From positions 2,232,001-2,296,000 of the forward strand of contig NZ_CP094357.1 in assembly GCF_014779555.2 (NCBI RefSeq): a DNA stretch of 64,000 nucleotides, given 5' to 3'. The notes under the pieces are model-generated. The model saw only the letters and a list, made by a program, of their open reading frames with translations. It was not told the origin of the DNA and ran no database searches. The position numbers and the translations under genes were made by a program. Source of the DNA: Lysobacter capsici. GTDB lineage: Bacteria > Pseudomonadota > Gammaproteobacteria > Xanthomonadales > Xanthomonadaceae. This document shows, one piece after another, positions 52,744 through 61,279 of this stretch (position 1 is its first letter; every line of letters begins with the position of its first letter).

Positions 52744-53388
52744 TCAATCGAGATTGCAGGGCAGGCCGGCGCAGGTGCGGGTGTTGAAGTCGTAGATCAC
52801 CGAGTGGCCGAGTTCGCCGGTCGGACGCGGCACCCCGCGCGGCACGTAGAACGTGGCCGAATGCGCGCCGTACAGGCCGCTCGGGACTCGATACGGTTTG
52901 AGCACCACGTAGGCGTTATGCATCGCGAACGCGGACGAACCACCGCGCGCGTCGCCGGGTTTCTGAGTGGCCAGCCATTCGTTCCGGTCGCTGTTGCGCG
53001 CTTCGCGCAGATAGCCCTCGCGCACGCCGAGCGCGAGCCCGGCTTCGCCGCCGGGGCGGGTGTCGGGCGCTTCGACCGGGACGACCGGAACGATCGGCAC
53101 CACTGGCTCGACGCCCCGCGGCGGCGTCGCGCGGCGCGCACCGGCGATCGGTTGCGTCGGTGCGGATGCGCCTGTGTCGGGCGCACCGGTGTTCTGCGCG
53201 GTCGGCCGCTGCGCGGCCGGCGTCGAGCGGTCGGGCGCGGCCATGGTGTCGGCGGGCGGCGGCGTCTGCGCGGACTTGTCGTCGGCGGGACGCGAGGCGT
53301 ATTCGAATGCGCGGTTGATCGAATCGCAGCCGGCGATCGCCAGGCTCAGACCGATGATCAGCAGCAAGCGGGAAAGGCGTGGCGACAT
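52744..53388 (-). CDS. Pro/Ala-rich lipoprotein of unknown function
   Basis: The product has 214 residues. The lipoprotein signal ends LAIAG|C (C21). A long disordered Pro/Ala/Thr linker (about 35-110) precedes a compact C-terminal domain with GYLREARNSDRNEWLATQK, AMHNAYVVLKPYRVPSGLYGAHSATFYVPRG in outline, and a Cys pair near the end (TCAGLPC). I do not recognise it. AGGAACC precedes the ATG. The stop is 23 bp before the M14 start, so it may be an envelope anchor expressed with that peptidase. Confidence 0.75.
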   Translation of the reverse strand: MSPRLSRLLLIIGLSLAIAGCDSINRAFEYASRPADDKSAQTPPPADTMAAPDRSTPAAQRPTAQNTGAPDTGASAPTQPIAGARRATPPRGVEPVVPIVPVVPVEAPDTRPGGEAGLALGVREGYLREARNSDRNEWLATQKPGDARGGSSAFAMHNAYVVLKPYRVPSGLYGAHSATFYVPRGVPRPTGELGHSVIYDFNTRTCAGLPCNLD

Positions 53389-53601
53389 GGGAGCGGTTCC
53401 TGAGCGAGGGCAGGCGCGCCGTCGGCGATGGGCGCGTGGCGTGGGCTAATTTACGGGATCGCGCCCGGCCGCGCCTGTGCAGCTCTAGCGCTGCCGCCAA
53501 CAGGTGACAGCAGTCATGCCGCGTCGCCTCGCCGCCGCGCCGCCGGCGATGGCCTAAACTTGCGCATCGCCTCGTGCTTCGAATCGTCCGGACGGCCCCG
53601 C

Positions 53602-54228
53602 ATGTATGCTTTGTATTACTCACCCGGCACCGCCAGCCTCGTGGTGCATTGGTTGCTGATCGAGATGGACCTGGCACACGAACTGCGAACGGTCGATATC
53701 GACGCGCGTGACCACAAGCGCGCCGAGTACCTCGCGCTCAATCCCAACGGCGTGGTGCCGACCCTGATCGTCGACGGCGAGCCGCGCTACGAAGCCGCGG
53801 CGCTGGCCATGTACCTGGCCGATCGCCACCCCGAGGCCGGTCTGGCGCCGGGCGTCGCCGATCCGCGGCGCGCGCAGTACAACCAGTGGATGTTCAACCT
53901 GACCAACACCCTGCAGGCACCGCTGCGGCTGTGGTGGTATCCCTCCGACCTGCAGGCCGACGACGAGGCCGTGCGGCTCGGCGCGCAGGCGCGGATCGAG
54001 GCCGCCTGCGAGCGGTTCGACGCGCAACTGGCGCAGCACGGGCCGTACCTGCTCGGCGAGCGTCTGAGCGTCGCCGATTTCTACCTGACCATGCTGATGC
54101 GCTGGACCCGCAAGATGCCCAGGCCGGCGCACGACTGGCCGCATCTGGGCGCGTTCGCCCAGCGCATGAAGGCGCGTCCGGGGTTCGCCACGCTGTATCA
54201 GCGCGAAGGCTTGAGCGAGTGGGCGTGA
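53602..54228 (+). CDS. Glutathione S-transferase family protein
   Basis: The product has 208 residues. The N-domain begins YALYYSPGTASLVVHWLLIEMDLAHELRTVDI, with Tyr/Ser in the catalytic loop. LNPNGVVPTLIVDGEPRYEAAALAMYLADRHP is the glutathione-binding strand with cis-Pro and the Glu-Ala pair. The helical C-domain contains YLLGERLSVADFYLTMLMRW. A TAAACT box lies about 40 nt upstream. Substrate unknown; it is the second GST in this window and not similar enough to the first to be a recent copy. It lies ahead of an exported protein gene by 50 bp. Confidence 0.9.
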   Translation: MYALYYSPGTASLVVHWLLIEMDLAHELRTVDIDARDHKRAEYLALNPNGVVPTLIVDGEPRYEAAALAMYLADRHPEAGLAPGVADPRRAQYNQWMFNLTNTLQAPLRLWWYPSDLQADDEAVRLGAQARIEAACERFDAQLAQHGPYLLGERLSVADFYLTMLMRWTRKMPRPAHDWPHLGAFAQRMKARPGFATLYQREGLSEWA

Positions 54229-54278
54229 GCGGGGCGCGGATGCCCGGCGGAACCCGCGCGGACAAGGACACCGATCGG

Positions 54279-55070
54279 ATGGACGCCAACACAACCGATG
54301 CGTCGTCGCGTGCGAACGCCGTGATCGCGCCGCGCGACGGCGGCGTCAGACGCCGAATGGCCGCGTTCGCGATCGCCGTGGCGGTCGCCTGCGCGGCGAG
54401 CCTGCCGATGGCCGTTGCAGCCGGCGCGTCCGCCGAGGCGACGCCCGCGAAGGCCCGCGTGGTGGCGGTCGGCGCCGCGGTCGGCGGCCTCAGCCCGGCC
54501 GAATGGACCGTGCGCTGGTGGCGTTGGGCCCACAGCTTCGACGATGGCGCGCGGCCGTATCAGGACCCCGACGGCAGCCGTTGCGCCTTGGGCCAGGACG
54601 AAGACGGCCCGGTCTGGTTCCTGGCCGGCACCGACGGTCGCTCCGAGGTCCGGCGCCGCTGTCAGATACCGGCGGGCAAGCACCTGCTGGTGCCGGTCAT
54701 CAACATGTACTTCCACGCGCCGCGCATCGGCGAGTACGCGCACGACTGCGATCAGGTCAAGGCGCAGGTCATGGTCAACAACGACGCGCTGGTCAGCGCG
54801 GTGGCCGTGCTCGACGGCAAGGCGCTGCCGCGGCCCGCGCGGCTGACCTCGCGTTGTTTCGACCCCTTTCCCGACGGTGACGAAGACCGCAAGCATCCCG
54901 GCCCCTATCACGCCGCCGCCGACGGCTACTGGCTGCTGCTGCCGCCGCTGGCGCCGGGCAAGCACCGGCTGGTGATCGGCGCCAACTACGGCAACGACAC
55001 GGATGCGGACTTCGGCCGGATGATCCAGAACTTCGAATACGAGCTGCAGATCGGCGAGCCGGCGATTTAA
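54279..55070 (+). CDS. Exported protein of unknown family
   Basis: The product has 263 residues. A basic leader is followed by a hydrophobic signal (MAAFAIAVAVACAASLPMAVAA). The mature protein has WRWAHSFDDGARPYQDPDGSRCALGQDEDGPVWFLAGTDG in outline, CQIPAGKHLLVPVINMYFHAPR, two further Cys and a strand-rich C-terminus (YGNDTDADFGRMIQNFEYELQIG). I recall similar proteins of unknown role in other proteobacteria. Start codons at 54240, 54279 and 54357 are all in frame; 54279 is chosen for AAGGAC upstream. It follows the GST gene on the same strand. Confidence 0.7.
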   Translation: MDANTTDASSRANAVIAPRDGGVRRRMAAFAIAVAVACAASLPMAVAAGASAEATPAKARVVAVGAAVGGLSPAEWTVRWWRWAHSFDDGARPYQDPDGSRCALGQDEDGPVWFLAGTDGRSEVRRRCQIPAGKHLLVPVINMYFHAPRIGEYAHDCDQVKAQVMVNNDALVSAVAVLDGKALPRPARLTSRCFDPFPDGDEDRKHPGPYHAAADGYWLLLPPLAPGKHRLVIGANYGNDTDADFGRMIQNFEYELQIGEPAI

Positions 55071-55264
55071 TCGGCTGAATGGGCGGGCCCACCCTGGCGC
55101 CTGTCCGGGCCAAGCCGGGCGCGCGGTCGATCGGTTAGGCTGTCGGGCTGGACCGCCCCGGCCCTGTTGCGTCCGCGCCTTGCGCGGGGCGATGCCGCGA
55201 CGGCTCCAGGCCGCGCGCCTGACGACGCGCCCGACCGCCCCCGACACACCGCCGAGGACCGTAG

Positions 55265-56893
55265 ATGAGCCAAGCCGCCACCGCCACCGTCGATTCGCAG
55301 GGCCGCATGCCCCGCCAGATCGGTTTCATCATCGGCAACGAGGCGGCCGAGCGCTTCAGTTTCTACGGCATGCGCAACATCCTGACCTCGTTCCTGGTCG
55401 GGACCTTGCTGCTGGCGTCCACCTCCGACCTGGCCGAGCGCGAACACCTGGCCAAGGAGGTGTTCCACAGCTTCATGATCGGCACCTACTTCTTCCCGCT
55501 GCTCGGCGGCTGGCTGGCCGACCGCTACTTCGGCAAGTACAACACCGTCATCTGGTTCTCGCTGATCTATTGCGCCGGTCATGCCTGCCTGGCGCTGTTC
55601 GAGCACAACCAGACCGGCTTCTACACCGGCCTGTTTTTGATCGCGTTCGGTGCCGGCGGGATAAAACCGCTGGTGGTGTCGTTCTGCGGCGACCAGTTCG
55701 ACCAGAGCAACAAGCACAAGGCCAAGCTGGTCTTCGACGCGTTCTACTGGACGATCAACTTCGGCTCGCTGTTCGCGTCGCTGTTGATGCCGATCTTCCT
55801 GCGCGAGTACGGCCCCAGCGTCGCCTTCGGCATTCCCGGCGCGCTGATGTTCCTGGCCACCTTCATCTTCTGGCTGGGCCGCAATCGCTACGTGCGGGTG
55901 CCGCCGACCCGTTACGCGCCCGATCCGGATTCGTTCTTCAACGTCGCCCGCACCGCGCTGACCGCCCAGGCGCCGGGGCAGGGCAATCCGGGCCTGATCG
56001 TGGCCGCGCTCGGCGTGGTGCTGGCGGTGGCGGCGCTGTCGCTGACCGTGCTGCCGGCGATGGGCTTCGTCAAAAGCGCCTGCCTGGCGCTGGGGCTGCT
56101 GATCGGTTTCGGCGGCTACGGCATCTCGCTGCAGCTCGACCGCGCCCGTGGCAAGCACCCTGACGCCGCGGTCGACGGCGTGCGCGCGGTGCTGCGCATC
56201 CTGATCGTGTTCGCCTTCGTGACCCCGTTCTGGTCGCTGTTCGACCAGAAGGCGTCGACCTGGGTGCTGCAGGGCCAGAAGATGGTGGTGCCGACCGACC
56301 TGTGGTGGTGGCCGACCTGGCTGATTTCCGGCGAAGGCGGCGCGCGCGCGGCGGCCTCGCAGATGCAGGCGATCAACCCCTTGCTGGTGATGCTGCTGAT
56401 CCCGTTCAACAACCTGCTGCTGTACCCGGCGCTGCGCCGGATCGGCCTGAACCCCACGCCGCTGCGGCGCATGGGTTTCGGCATCGTGATGGCCGGCCTG
56501 TCGTGGGTGATCGCCGCGGTGCTGCAGTTGTATATGGACGCCGGCCACCCCATGTCGCTGGCATGGCAGATCCTTCCCTACATCCTGCTGACCCTCGGCG
56601 AGGTTCTGGTCTCGGCCACCGCGCTGGAGTTCGCCTACAGCCAGGCGCCGCCGGCGATGAAGGGCGTGATCATGGCCATGTGGTACCTCACCAGCACCTT
56701 CGGCAACCTGTGGGTGATGCTGACCAACGCGGCGGTGCGCAACGAGACGGTGATCGGCCATATCGCCGCCACCGGCCTGAGCGAGAACGCGTTCCTGATG
56801 TTCTTCTTCGCCGGTTTCGCCTTCGCCGCGGCGGCCGCGTTCGGCCTGTACGCGCGCAATTATCCGATGCAGGACCATTACCGCGCGGTCTGA
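55265..56893 (+). CDS. Proton-dependent oligopeptide transporter (POT family)
   Basis: The product has 542 residues and 14 or so transmembrane segments. The E26-A-A-E29-R30 (ExxER) motif in TM1 couples proton binding to peptide uptake. FGAGGIKPLVVSFCGDQFDQ in TM4 and FDAFYWTINFGSLFASL in TM5 are PTR2 signatures. It should import di- and tripeptides across the inner membrane. GAGGA precedes the ATG. The rhomboid gene follows 54 bp downstream on the same strand and may be cotranscribed. Confidence 0.94.
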   Translation: MSQAATATVDSQGRMPRQIGFIIGNEAAERFSFYGMRNILTSFLVGTLLLASTSDLAEREHLAKEVFHSFMIGTYFFPLLGGWLADRYFGKYNTVIWFSLIYCAGHACLALFEHNQTGFYTGLFLIAFGAGGIKPLVVSFCGDQFDQSNKHKAKLVFDAFYWTINFGSLFASLLMPIFLREYGPSVAFGIPGALMFLATFIFWLGRNRYVRVPPTRYAPDPDSFFNVARTALTAQAPGQGNPGLIVAALGVVLAVAALSLTVLPAMGFVKSACLALGLLIGFGGYGISLQLDRARGKHPDAAVDGVRAVLRILIVFAFVTPFWSLFDQKASTWVLQGQKMVVPTDLWWWPTWLISGEGGARAAASQMQAINPLLVMLLIPFNNLLLYPALRRIGLNPTPLRRMGFGIVMAGLSWVIAAVLQLYMDAGHPMSLAWQILPYILLTLGEVLVSATALEFAYSQAPPAMKGVIMAMWYLTSTFGNLWVMLTNAAVRNETVIGHIAATGLSENAFLMFFFAGFAFAAAAAFGLYARNYPMQDHYRAV

Positions 56894-56947
56894 CCGCCGC
56901 CGTCCACGATTGATGCCCCGATCCGATAACAAGAGCCCGACCCGACC

Positions 56948-57565
56948 ATGATCACCTATGTCCTGATCGCCGTGACCGTGCTGGTGTCGTGGCAGGCGTT
57001 CGAGAAGCGCCGCCTGTACGAACGCCTGGTGCTGTGGCCCCCGGGCGTGGAGCGCTTCCGCCAGTACGACCGCCTGCTGACCCACGGCTTCGTGCACGCC
57101 GACTGGATGCACCTGCTGTTCAACATGATCACGCTGTATTTCTTCGGCCGCGCGGTCGAGAGCGTGTTCAGCCAGCTGGTCGGGCCGGTGGTGTTCGCGT
57201 TCTTCTACCTGTCGGCGATCGTGGTCGCGATCCTGCCCAGCTACCTGCGTCACCGCAAGGACAGCGGCTACGTCAGCCTGGGCGCGTCCGGCGCGGTCTC
57301 GGCGGTGCTGTTCGCGTTCGTGCTGGTGTCGCCGTGGAGCTGGATCATCGTGTTCGTGATCCCGGTGCCGGCGGTGGTCTATGCGATCGCCTACGTCGCC
57401 TATTCGTACTGGATGGACAAGCGCGGCGGCGACAACATCAACCACAGCGCGCATCTGTCCGGCGCGATCTACGGCCTGCTGTTCATGCTGCTGATGGAGC
57501 CGCGCATGGGCCTGGTGTTTCTGGAGAAGCTGGCCAGTCCGAGCCTGCCGAGCTTCTTCGGCTGA
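56948..57565 (+). CDS. Rhomboid family intramembrane serine protease
   Basis: The product has 205 residues with six transmembrane segments. Catalytic Ser114 lies in GASGA (LGASGAVSAVLF) and H169 in SAHLSGAIYG. H55-x3-N59 (HLLFN) supplies the oxyanion His and Asn. The family cleaves membrane proteins within or next to their transmembrane helix. It has no extra cytoplasmic domain, as in minimal bacterial rhomboids. A strong terminator ends it. Substrate unknown. Confidence 0.93.
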   Translation: MITYVLIAVTVLVSWQAFEKRRLYERLVLWPPGVERFRQYDRLLTHGFVHADWMHLLFNMITLYFFGRAVESVFSQLVGPVVFAFFYLSAIVVAILPSYLRHRKDSGYVSLGASGAVSAVLFAFVLVSPWSWIIVFVIPVPAVVYAIAYVAYSYWMDKRGGDNINHSAHLSGAIYGLLFMLLMEPRMGLVFLEKLASPSLPSFFG

Positions 57566-57608
57566 GGCTCGCGGCCACGCGGCCGCGGCCGGGTGACGTC
57601 TTGAATGC

Positions 57609-57637
57609 GAAAACGGCGGCCAGAGGCCGCCGTTTTT
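57609..57637. terminator. Bidirectional Rho-independent terminator
   Basis: A 10-bp stem (aacggcggcc / ggccgccgtt, 57612-57621 with 57625-57634) has an aga loop, flanked by A and T runs. It lies between the convergent rhomboid and 63-residue genes. Confidence 0.9.
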
Positions 57638-57683
57638 CGTGGCGCGCGCGCTGTCGCGGCGCGGCCGGATCGGTTGCAGCGGC

Positions 57684-57875
57684 TCAGGCGGCCATCGAGT
57701 GCTCGGGCAGCGGCTCGCTTTCGCCGTAGGCGGCGGCCAGGCCGGCCTGGATCTCGGCATCGAGTTCGCGCAGTTCGCTGCCATCGGTGTCGCCGTTGCG
57801 GGCGATGTCGTAAAGACGGGCAATCACCGCCTGGGCATGGACGTTGTCGCTGTATTGGTCGATGTGGCGAGTCAT
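57684..57875 (-). CDS. 63-residue hypothetical protein
   Basis: A 63-residue protein beginning MTRHIDQYSDNVHAQAVIAR, acidic and helical, with no signal or membrane segment. It reads on as LYDIARNGDTDGSELRELDA before a tail ending LPEHSMAA. AGGGGA precedes the ATG (57875). It has its own terminator on the 3' side. I do not recognise it. The 57876-58155 gap upstream shows no further gene. Confidence 0.65.
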   Translation of the reverse strand: MTRHIDQYSDNVHAQAVIARLYDIARNGDTDGSELRELDAEIQAGLAAAYGESEPLPEHSMAA

Positions 57876-58155
57876 CTGGAATCCCCTTCTCTGTTTCCAT
57901 GTGGACTTACTCACAGTTCTACGCATCTTTCATGCCAGCGGTTTCGGCGGTTTTCGAGGGGTCGAAGTGACGCACGGCGTCAACAGCGGTCGGGCAGGAT
58001 CAGGCGCGTGACGCGATGCGGCGACTCTCACCGTCGCTCACCCGCCATGAAGGTGATGCGTGCTAACACGACACTGCGTACGCACGCAGGCTGATGTGTT
58101 GATGGGGGCAGCCGCTATCATTCGCGCATTCGTAAGACTCGATGAGGAGTGAAGT

Positions 58156-59847
58156 ATGGCGACCAAGAAAACCGGCAAGTCAGTAGCCAAATCAGTTGCA
58201 AAATCCGCGGCATCCACGAGCAAGCGCGCCGCGGTCGGCAAGACCGCGCGCAGCGCCGCCGGCAAGGCCGCGAGCAAGAAGACCGTGGCCAAGGCCGCGG
58301 GCAAGAAGGCTGTGACCAAGAAGGCTGTGGCCGAGAAAGCTGTGACCAAGCCGGCGCTGAAGAAGACCGTCGCCAAGGCGGCGGGCAAGAAGGCCGCGGC
58401 CAAGAAAATCACCGGTAAAAAGGCCGTGGCGAAGAAGTCGCCGGCCAAGAAGCCCGTCGCCGGCAAGGCCGCGGCTGGCAAGAAGACCGTCGCCAAGGCG
58501 GCAGGCAAGAAGGTCGCGGGCAATAAGGTCGTCGCCAAGAAGGTCGCGCCGGCCAAGAAGGGGATCGCCAAGACCGTCGCTTCGAGCAAGGCGGTCGCCA
58601 AGAAGGCGGTCGCCAAGAAGCCCGCAGCGAAAAAGATCGCGGTGAAGAAGGCCGCGCCGAGCAAGGCGACCGCCAGCAAAGCCGCGCCGCGAAAGGCTGC
58701 CGGTGGTAAAGCGGCGTCCAGCAAGCTCGTCAGCAAGCCGATCGCCGGCAAGAAGCCGTCGAGCAGGCAGGCCGCGCCGCAGAAGGCGGTACGCACCGCG
58801 AAGCCCGCCGTCGCGCGCAAGCCGGCCGCGGCGCTGGTAATCGTCAAACCCGCGGCGGCCAAGAAGTCGACCGCGCCGGTGAGCAAGCCGGCGGTTTCCA
58901 AGCAGGCCGCCTCCAAGCCCGCGGTCGCCAAGCAAGCCGCGCCCAAACAAACCGCAGCGAAGCCTGCGGGCAAGCCGGCGACGACCCCGTCCACGGCGAG
59001 CGCGCCCAAGCCGGCCGCACCGGCCAAGCCGCAGCGCGCGAGCGCGCCGGCCGCCGAGTCCGCGCCGAAGGCTGCGACGCCGGCTGTCGCGGCGCCCAAG
59101 TCGGATTCGATCTCCGAATCGAAGCCGAAGGCCGCGCCCAAGCGCGCAGCCGCCAAGCCGGCTGCCGCCGCGGTGACCGCGGCGCCGGAGGCTCAGGCGC
59201 CGGCCGAGACGAAGGCACCGGCCGCGGCGAAGCCCAAGGCCGAACGCAAGCCGAAGGCCGCGCCGAGCGTGGAAGCGCCGTCGACGGTGCCGGCCGGTTC
59301 GCTGGTCGCCGCCGCATCGGCCAGCGAAGCCGCCGCGCCCGCGTTGCAATCCGAACGTCATCAGACTCAGTCGTCGGGTGCCGCCGGCAGCGTCGCCGCG
59401 CAGGGCGCCGCCCAAACCGCGGTCGAGGCCGAGACCGCGGCGTCCGAGCGCGACACCGCCACGCCGCCGCAGCGCGAAGACGAGGCCGCCAGCGACGCCG
59501 CCGATGAGGCCGCGCCGGCCGCTTCGAGCGACGACTCCGACGATGAAGATTCCGGCGAAGGCGATGCGGGCCAGGCCGAGCGCGAGGGCCACATCAGCGC
59601 CGAGCAGGCGCTGGAAAACACCCGCCGCCTGCTCGAAGCCAAGCAGGAGCAGGCGCGCACCCCGCAGCCGTGGCAGCAACTCGACGGCAGCCACGGTGGC
59701 CACGTCCCGCAGCCCGGTCCGCAGTCCGACAGCGCCGCGCAGAAGGCCGGCGAACTGCATGCCGCCGAGAGCCGGATGGATGCGATCCAGGGCTCCAACA
59801 GCACCCAGGACCGCCACAACCAGGGCAAGCGCGACAATCGCGGATAA
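58156..59847 (+). CDS. Histone H1-like Lys/Ala/Pro-rich protein with acidic C-terminus
   Basis: The product has 563 residues. About residues 1-240 are Lys/Ala repeats such as KKAVAKKA and AGKKTVAKAAGKKV, like the C-terminal tail of eukaryotic H1 and bacterial AlgP/Hc1. About 240-390 is Ala/Pro/Lys-rich. From about 400 on it turns acidic (DEAASDAADEAAPAASSDDSDDE). It then ends in a non-repetitive segment (EGHISAEQALENTRRLLEAKQEQA, PQPWQQLDG, SRMDAIQGSN) that looks conserved. It probably binds and compacts DNA. GAGGAG precedes the ATG. A strict antisense reading is also open, a composition effect. Confidence 0.85.
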   Translation: MATKKTGKSVAKSVAKSAASTSKRAAVGKTARSAAGKAASKKTVAKAAGKKAVTKKAVAEKAVTKPALKKTVAKAAGKKAAAKKITGKKAVAKKSPAKKPVAGKAAAGKKTVAKAAGKKVAGNKVVAKKVAPAKKGIAKTVASSKAVAKKAVAKKPAAKKIAVKKAAPSKATASKAAPRKAAGGKAASSKLVSKPIAGKKPSSRQAAPQKAVRTAKPAVARKPAAALVIVKPAAAKKSTAPVSKPAVSKQAASKPAVAKQAAPKQTAAKPAGKPATTPSTASAPKPAAPAKPQRASAPAAESAPKAATPAVAAPKSDSISESKPKAAPKRAAAKPAAAAVTAAPEAQAPAETKAPAAAKPKAERKPKAAPSVEAPSTVPAGSLVAAASASEAAAPALQSERHQTQSSGAAGSVAAQGAAQTAVEAETAASERDTATPPQREDEAASDAADEAAPAASSDDSDDEDSGEGDAGQAEREGHISAEQALENTRRLLEAKQEQARTPQPWQQLDGSHGGHVPQPGPQSDSAAQKAGELHAAESRMDAIQGSNSTQDRHNQGKRDNRG

Positions 59848-60066
59848 GCCGTGCGGCCGGGATCGTCGCCTCGCGGCGATTCCGGCGACCGCGGGCCTCG
59901 TCATGGCGAGGCCCGATGCCCGCGGGCTTCGCAATCTTTTGGTGTGGTGCCCGATGCATGCCGGTTTCGCCGCCTTGCAGCGATCTGCGCGCATGCGGAC
60001 ATCGCCAACCGCGGCACGCGCCGACAGCCGCGTGTTTCGCCGTCTCTTACCGCACAGGACCGTCCG

Positions 60067-60342
60067 ATGACCGCCTCCGTACAGCACGAATCCCGCCAGC
60101 AGCGCTTCACCGTCGTCGTCGACGGCGTGCAGGCCCTGCTCGAATACCAGATGCGCGACGACCAGCTCGTCATCACCCACACCGGCGTGCCCGAAGCGAT
60201 CGGCGGCCGCGGCATCGCCGGCGACCTGGTCAAGGCCGCGTTCGAGTACGCGCGCAGCAACGGCTACAAGGTGCGTCCGGCCTGTTCGTACGCCGCCGCC
60301 TGGGCCGAGCGGCATCCTGAGTATTCGCAGCTGTTGGCGTAA
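60067..60342 (+). CDS. Small GNAT-like N-acetyltransferase (YjdJ family)
   Basis: The product has 91 residues. It is a minimal single-domain GNAT with EYQMRDDQLVITHTGVPEAIGGRGIAGDLVKAAFEYARSNGYKVRPACSYAAAW in outline, matching the family's GGRGIA(G) acetyl-CoA loop and the C-A-Y-like PACSYAA segment. The acetyl acceptor is unknown. AGGA precedes the ATG. The frame stays open upstream across the previous gap, but the family begins here. Confidence 0.88.
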   Translation: MTASVQHESRQQRFTVVVDGVQALLEYQMRDDQLVITHTGVPEAIGGRGIAGDLVKAAFEYARSNGYKVRPACSYAAAWAERHPEYSQLLA

Positions 60343-60451
60343 CGGCTCGGTTCGGCTTGGCTTGGCTCGACTCGACTTGGCGAGAGCAGTGTTGAAGACG
60401 GGGGGCTGCGAGCGCCCTGGTCCAAACGCCTTCGATTTCAAATTCCGATGC

Positions 60452-61110
60452 TGATCCCGCCACACCCAAGCACGTTAACCGTCGCCCACTTTGAAAAAGG
60501 GGGCGAGCGCCCGGGGTCAATCGAGGTGGCGCAGTGCTTCAGCGCGGGGGATTTGCTTTTGGCGAATTGCGTTGCGATCCGAGGCTAAGAGCAAATCCCC
60601 CCTGGCCCCCCTTTTTTCAAAGGGGGGGGAACGCTTCGGGGTAGCGGCATCTTGAGCGGGCAGGGCAGCGCTCGGTGAAATTCCGGTACTTGATCCCGCC
60701 ACACCCAAGCGCGCCAACCGTCGCCCACTTTGAAAAAGGGGGCGAGCGCCCGGGGTCAATCGAGGTGGCGCAGTGCTTCAGCGCGGGGGATTTGCTTTTA
60801 GCTATCGCCGCGATCCGAGGCTAAGAGCAAATCCCCCCTGGCCCCCCTTTTTCAAAGGGGGGGGGACGCTTCGGGGTAGCGGCATCTTGAGCGGGCAGGG
60901 CAGCGCTCGGTGAAATTCCGGTACTTGATCCCGCCACACCCAAGCGCGCCAACCGTCGCCCACTTTGAAAAAGGGGGCGAGCGCCCGGCGTCAATCGAGG
61001 TTGCGCAGTGCCTCAGCGCGGGGGATTTGCTTTTGGCGAATTGCGGTGCGATCCCAGGCTAAGAGCAAATCCCCCCTGGCTCGCCTTTTTCAAAGGGGGG
61101 AATGCTTCGG
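60452..61110. repeat. Three tandem copies of a roughly 237-bp repeat with inverted ends
   Basis: Units begin with tgatcccgccacacccaag at 60452, 60691 and 60926 (periods 239 and 235). Each contains actttgaaaaagggggcgag, a centre with gggggatttgctttt and its inverse agcaaatcccccctgg, and a closing ccctttttcaaaggggg. Differences are few, mostly short indels in G runs and around gaattgcg. The core is the same as the element at 47437-47595. The 60343-61279 gap shows no gene besides these. Confidence 0.88.
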
Positions 61111-61279
61111 GGAAGGGCATCGGAAGCGGGTAGGACCATGCCCACAGCCGCGAAGTTTGCTGAATCGGACAAGGCGCCAGCGCCCCGGCCCGACCCGCCG
61201 CGCTCGCCAATCCGCGGCGTCTGTGCCAGCCTACGCGCCCCTCGTCACCCGCCAGCCGGTTTTCCGGCATGCTTGCCTC

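Noticed and set aside
55067..57823. A 918-codon minus-strand open frame across the POT and rhomboid genes
   Set aside because: It is a His/Gln/Arg-rich shadow of two hydrophobic proteins whose motifs are intact on the plus strand.
58192..60465. A 757-codon minus-strand open frame opposite the histone-like gene
   Set aside because: It reads as Leu/Gly/Arg repeats, the complement of Lys/Ala repeats, and has no start signal.
60965..61279. An N-terminal extension of RluF into the repeat block
   Set aside because: The added 105 residues translate the repeat and have no domain; the S4 domain begins at the ATG at 61280.
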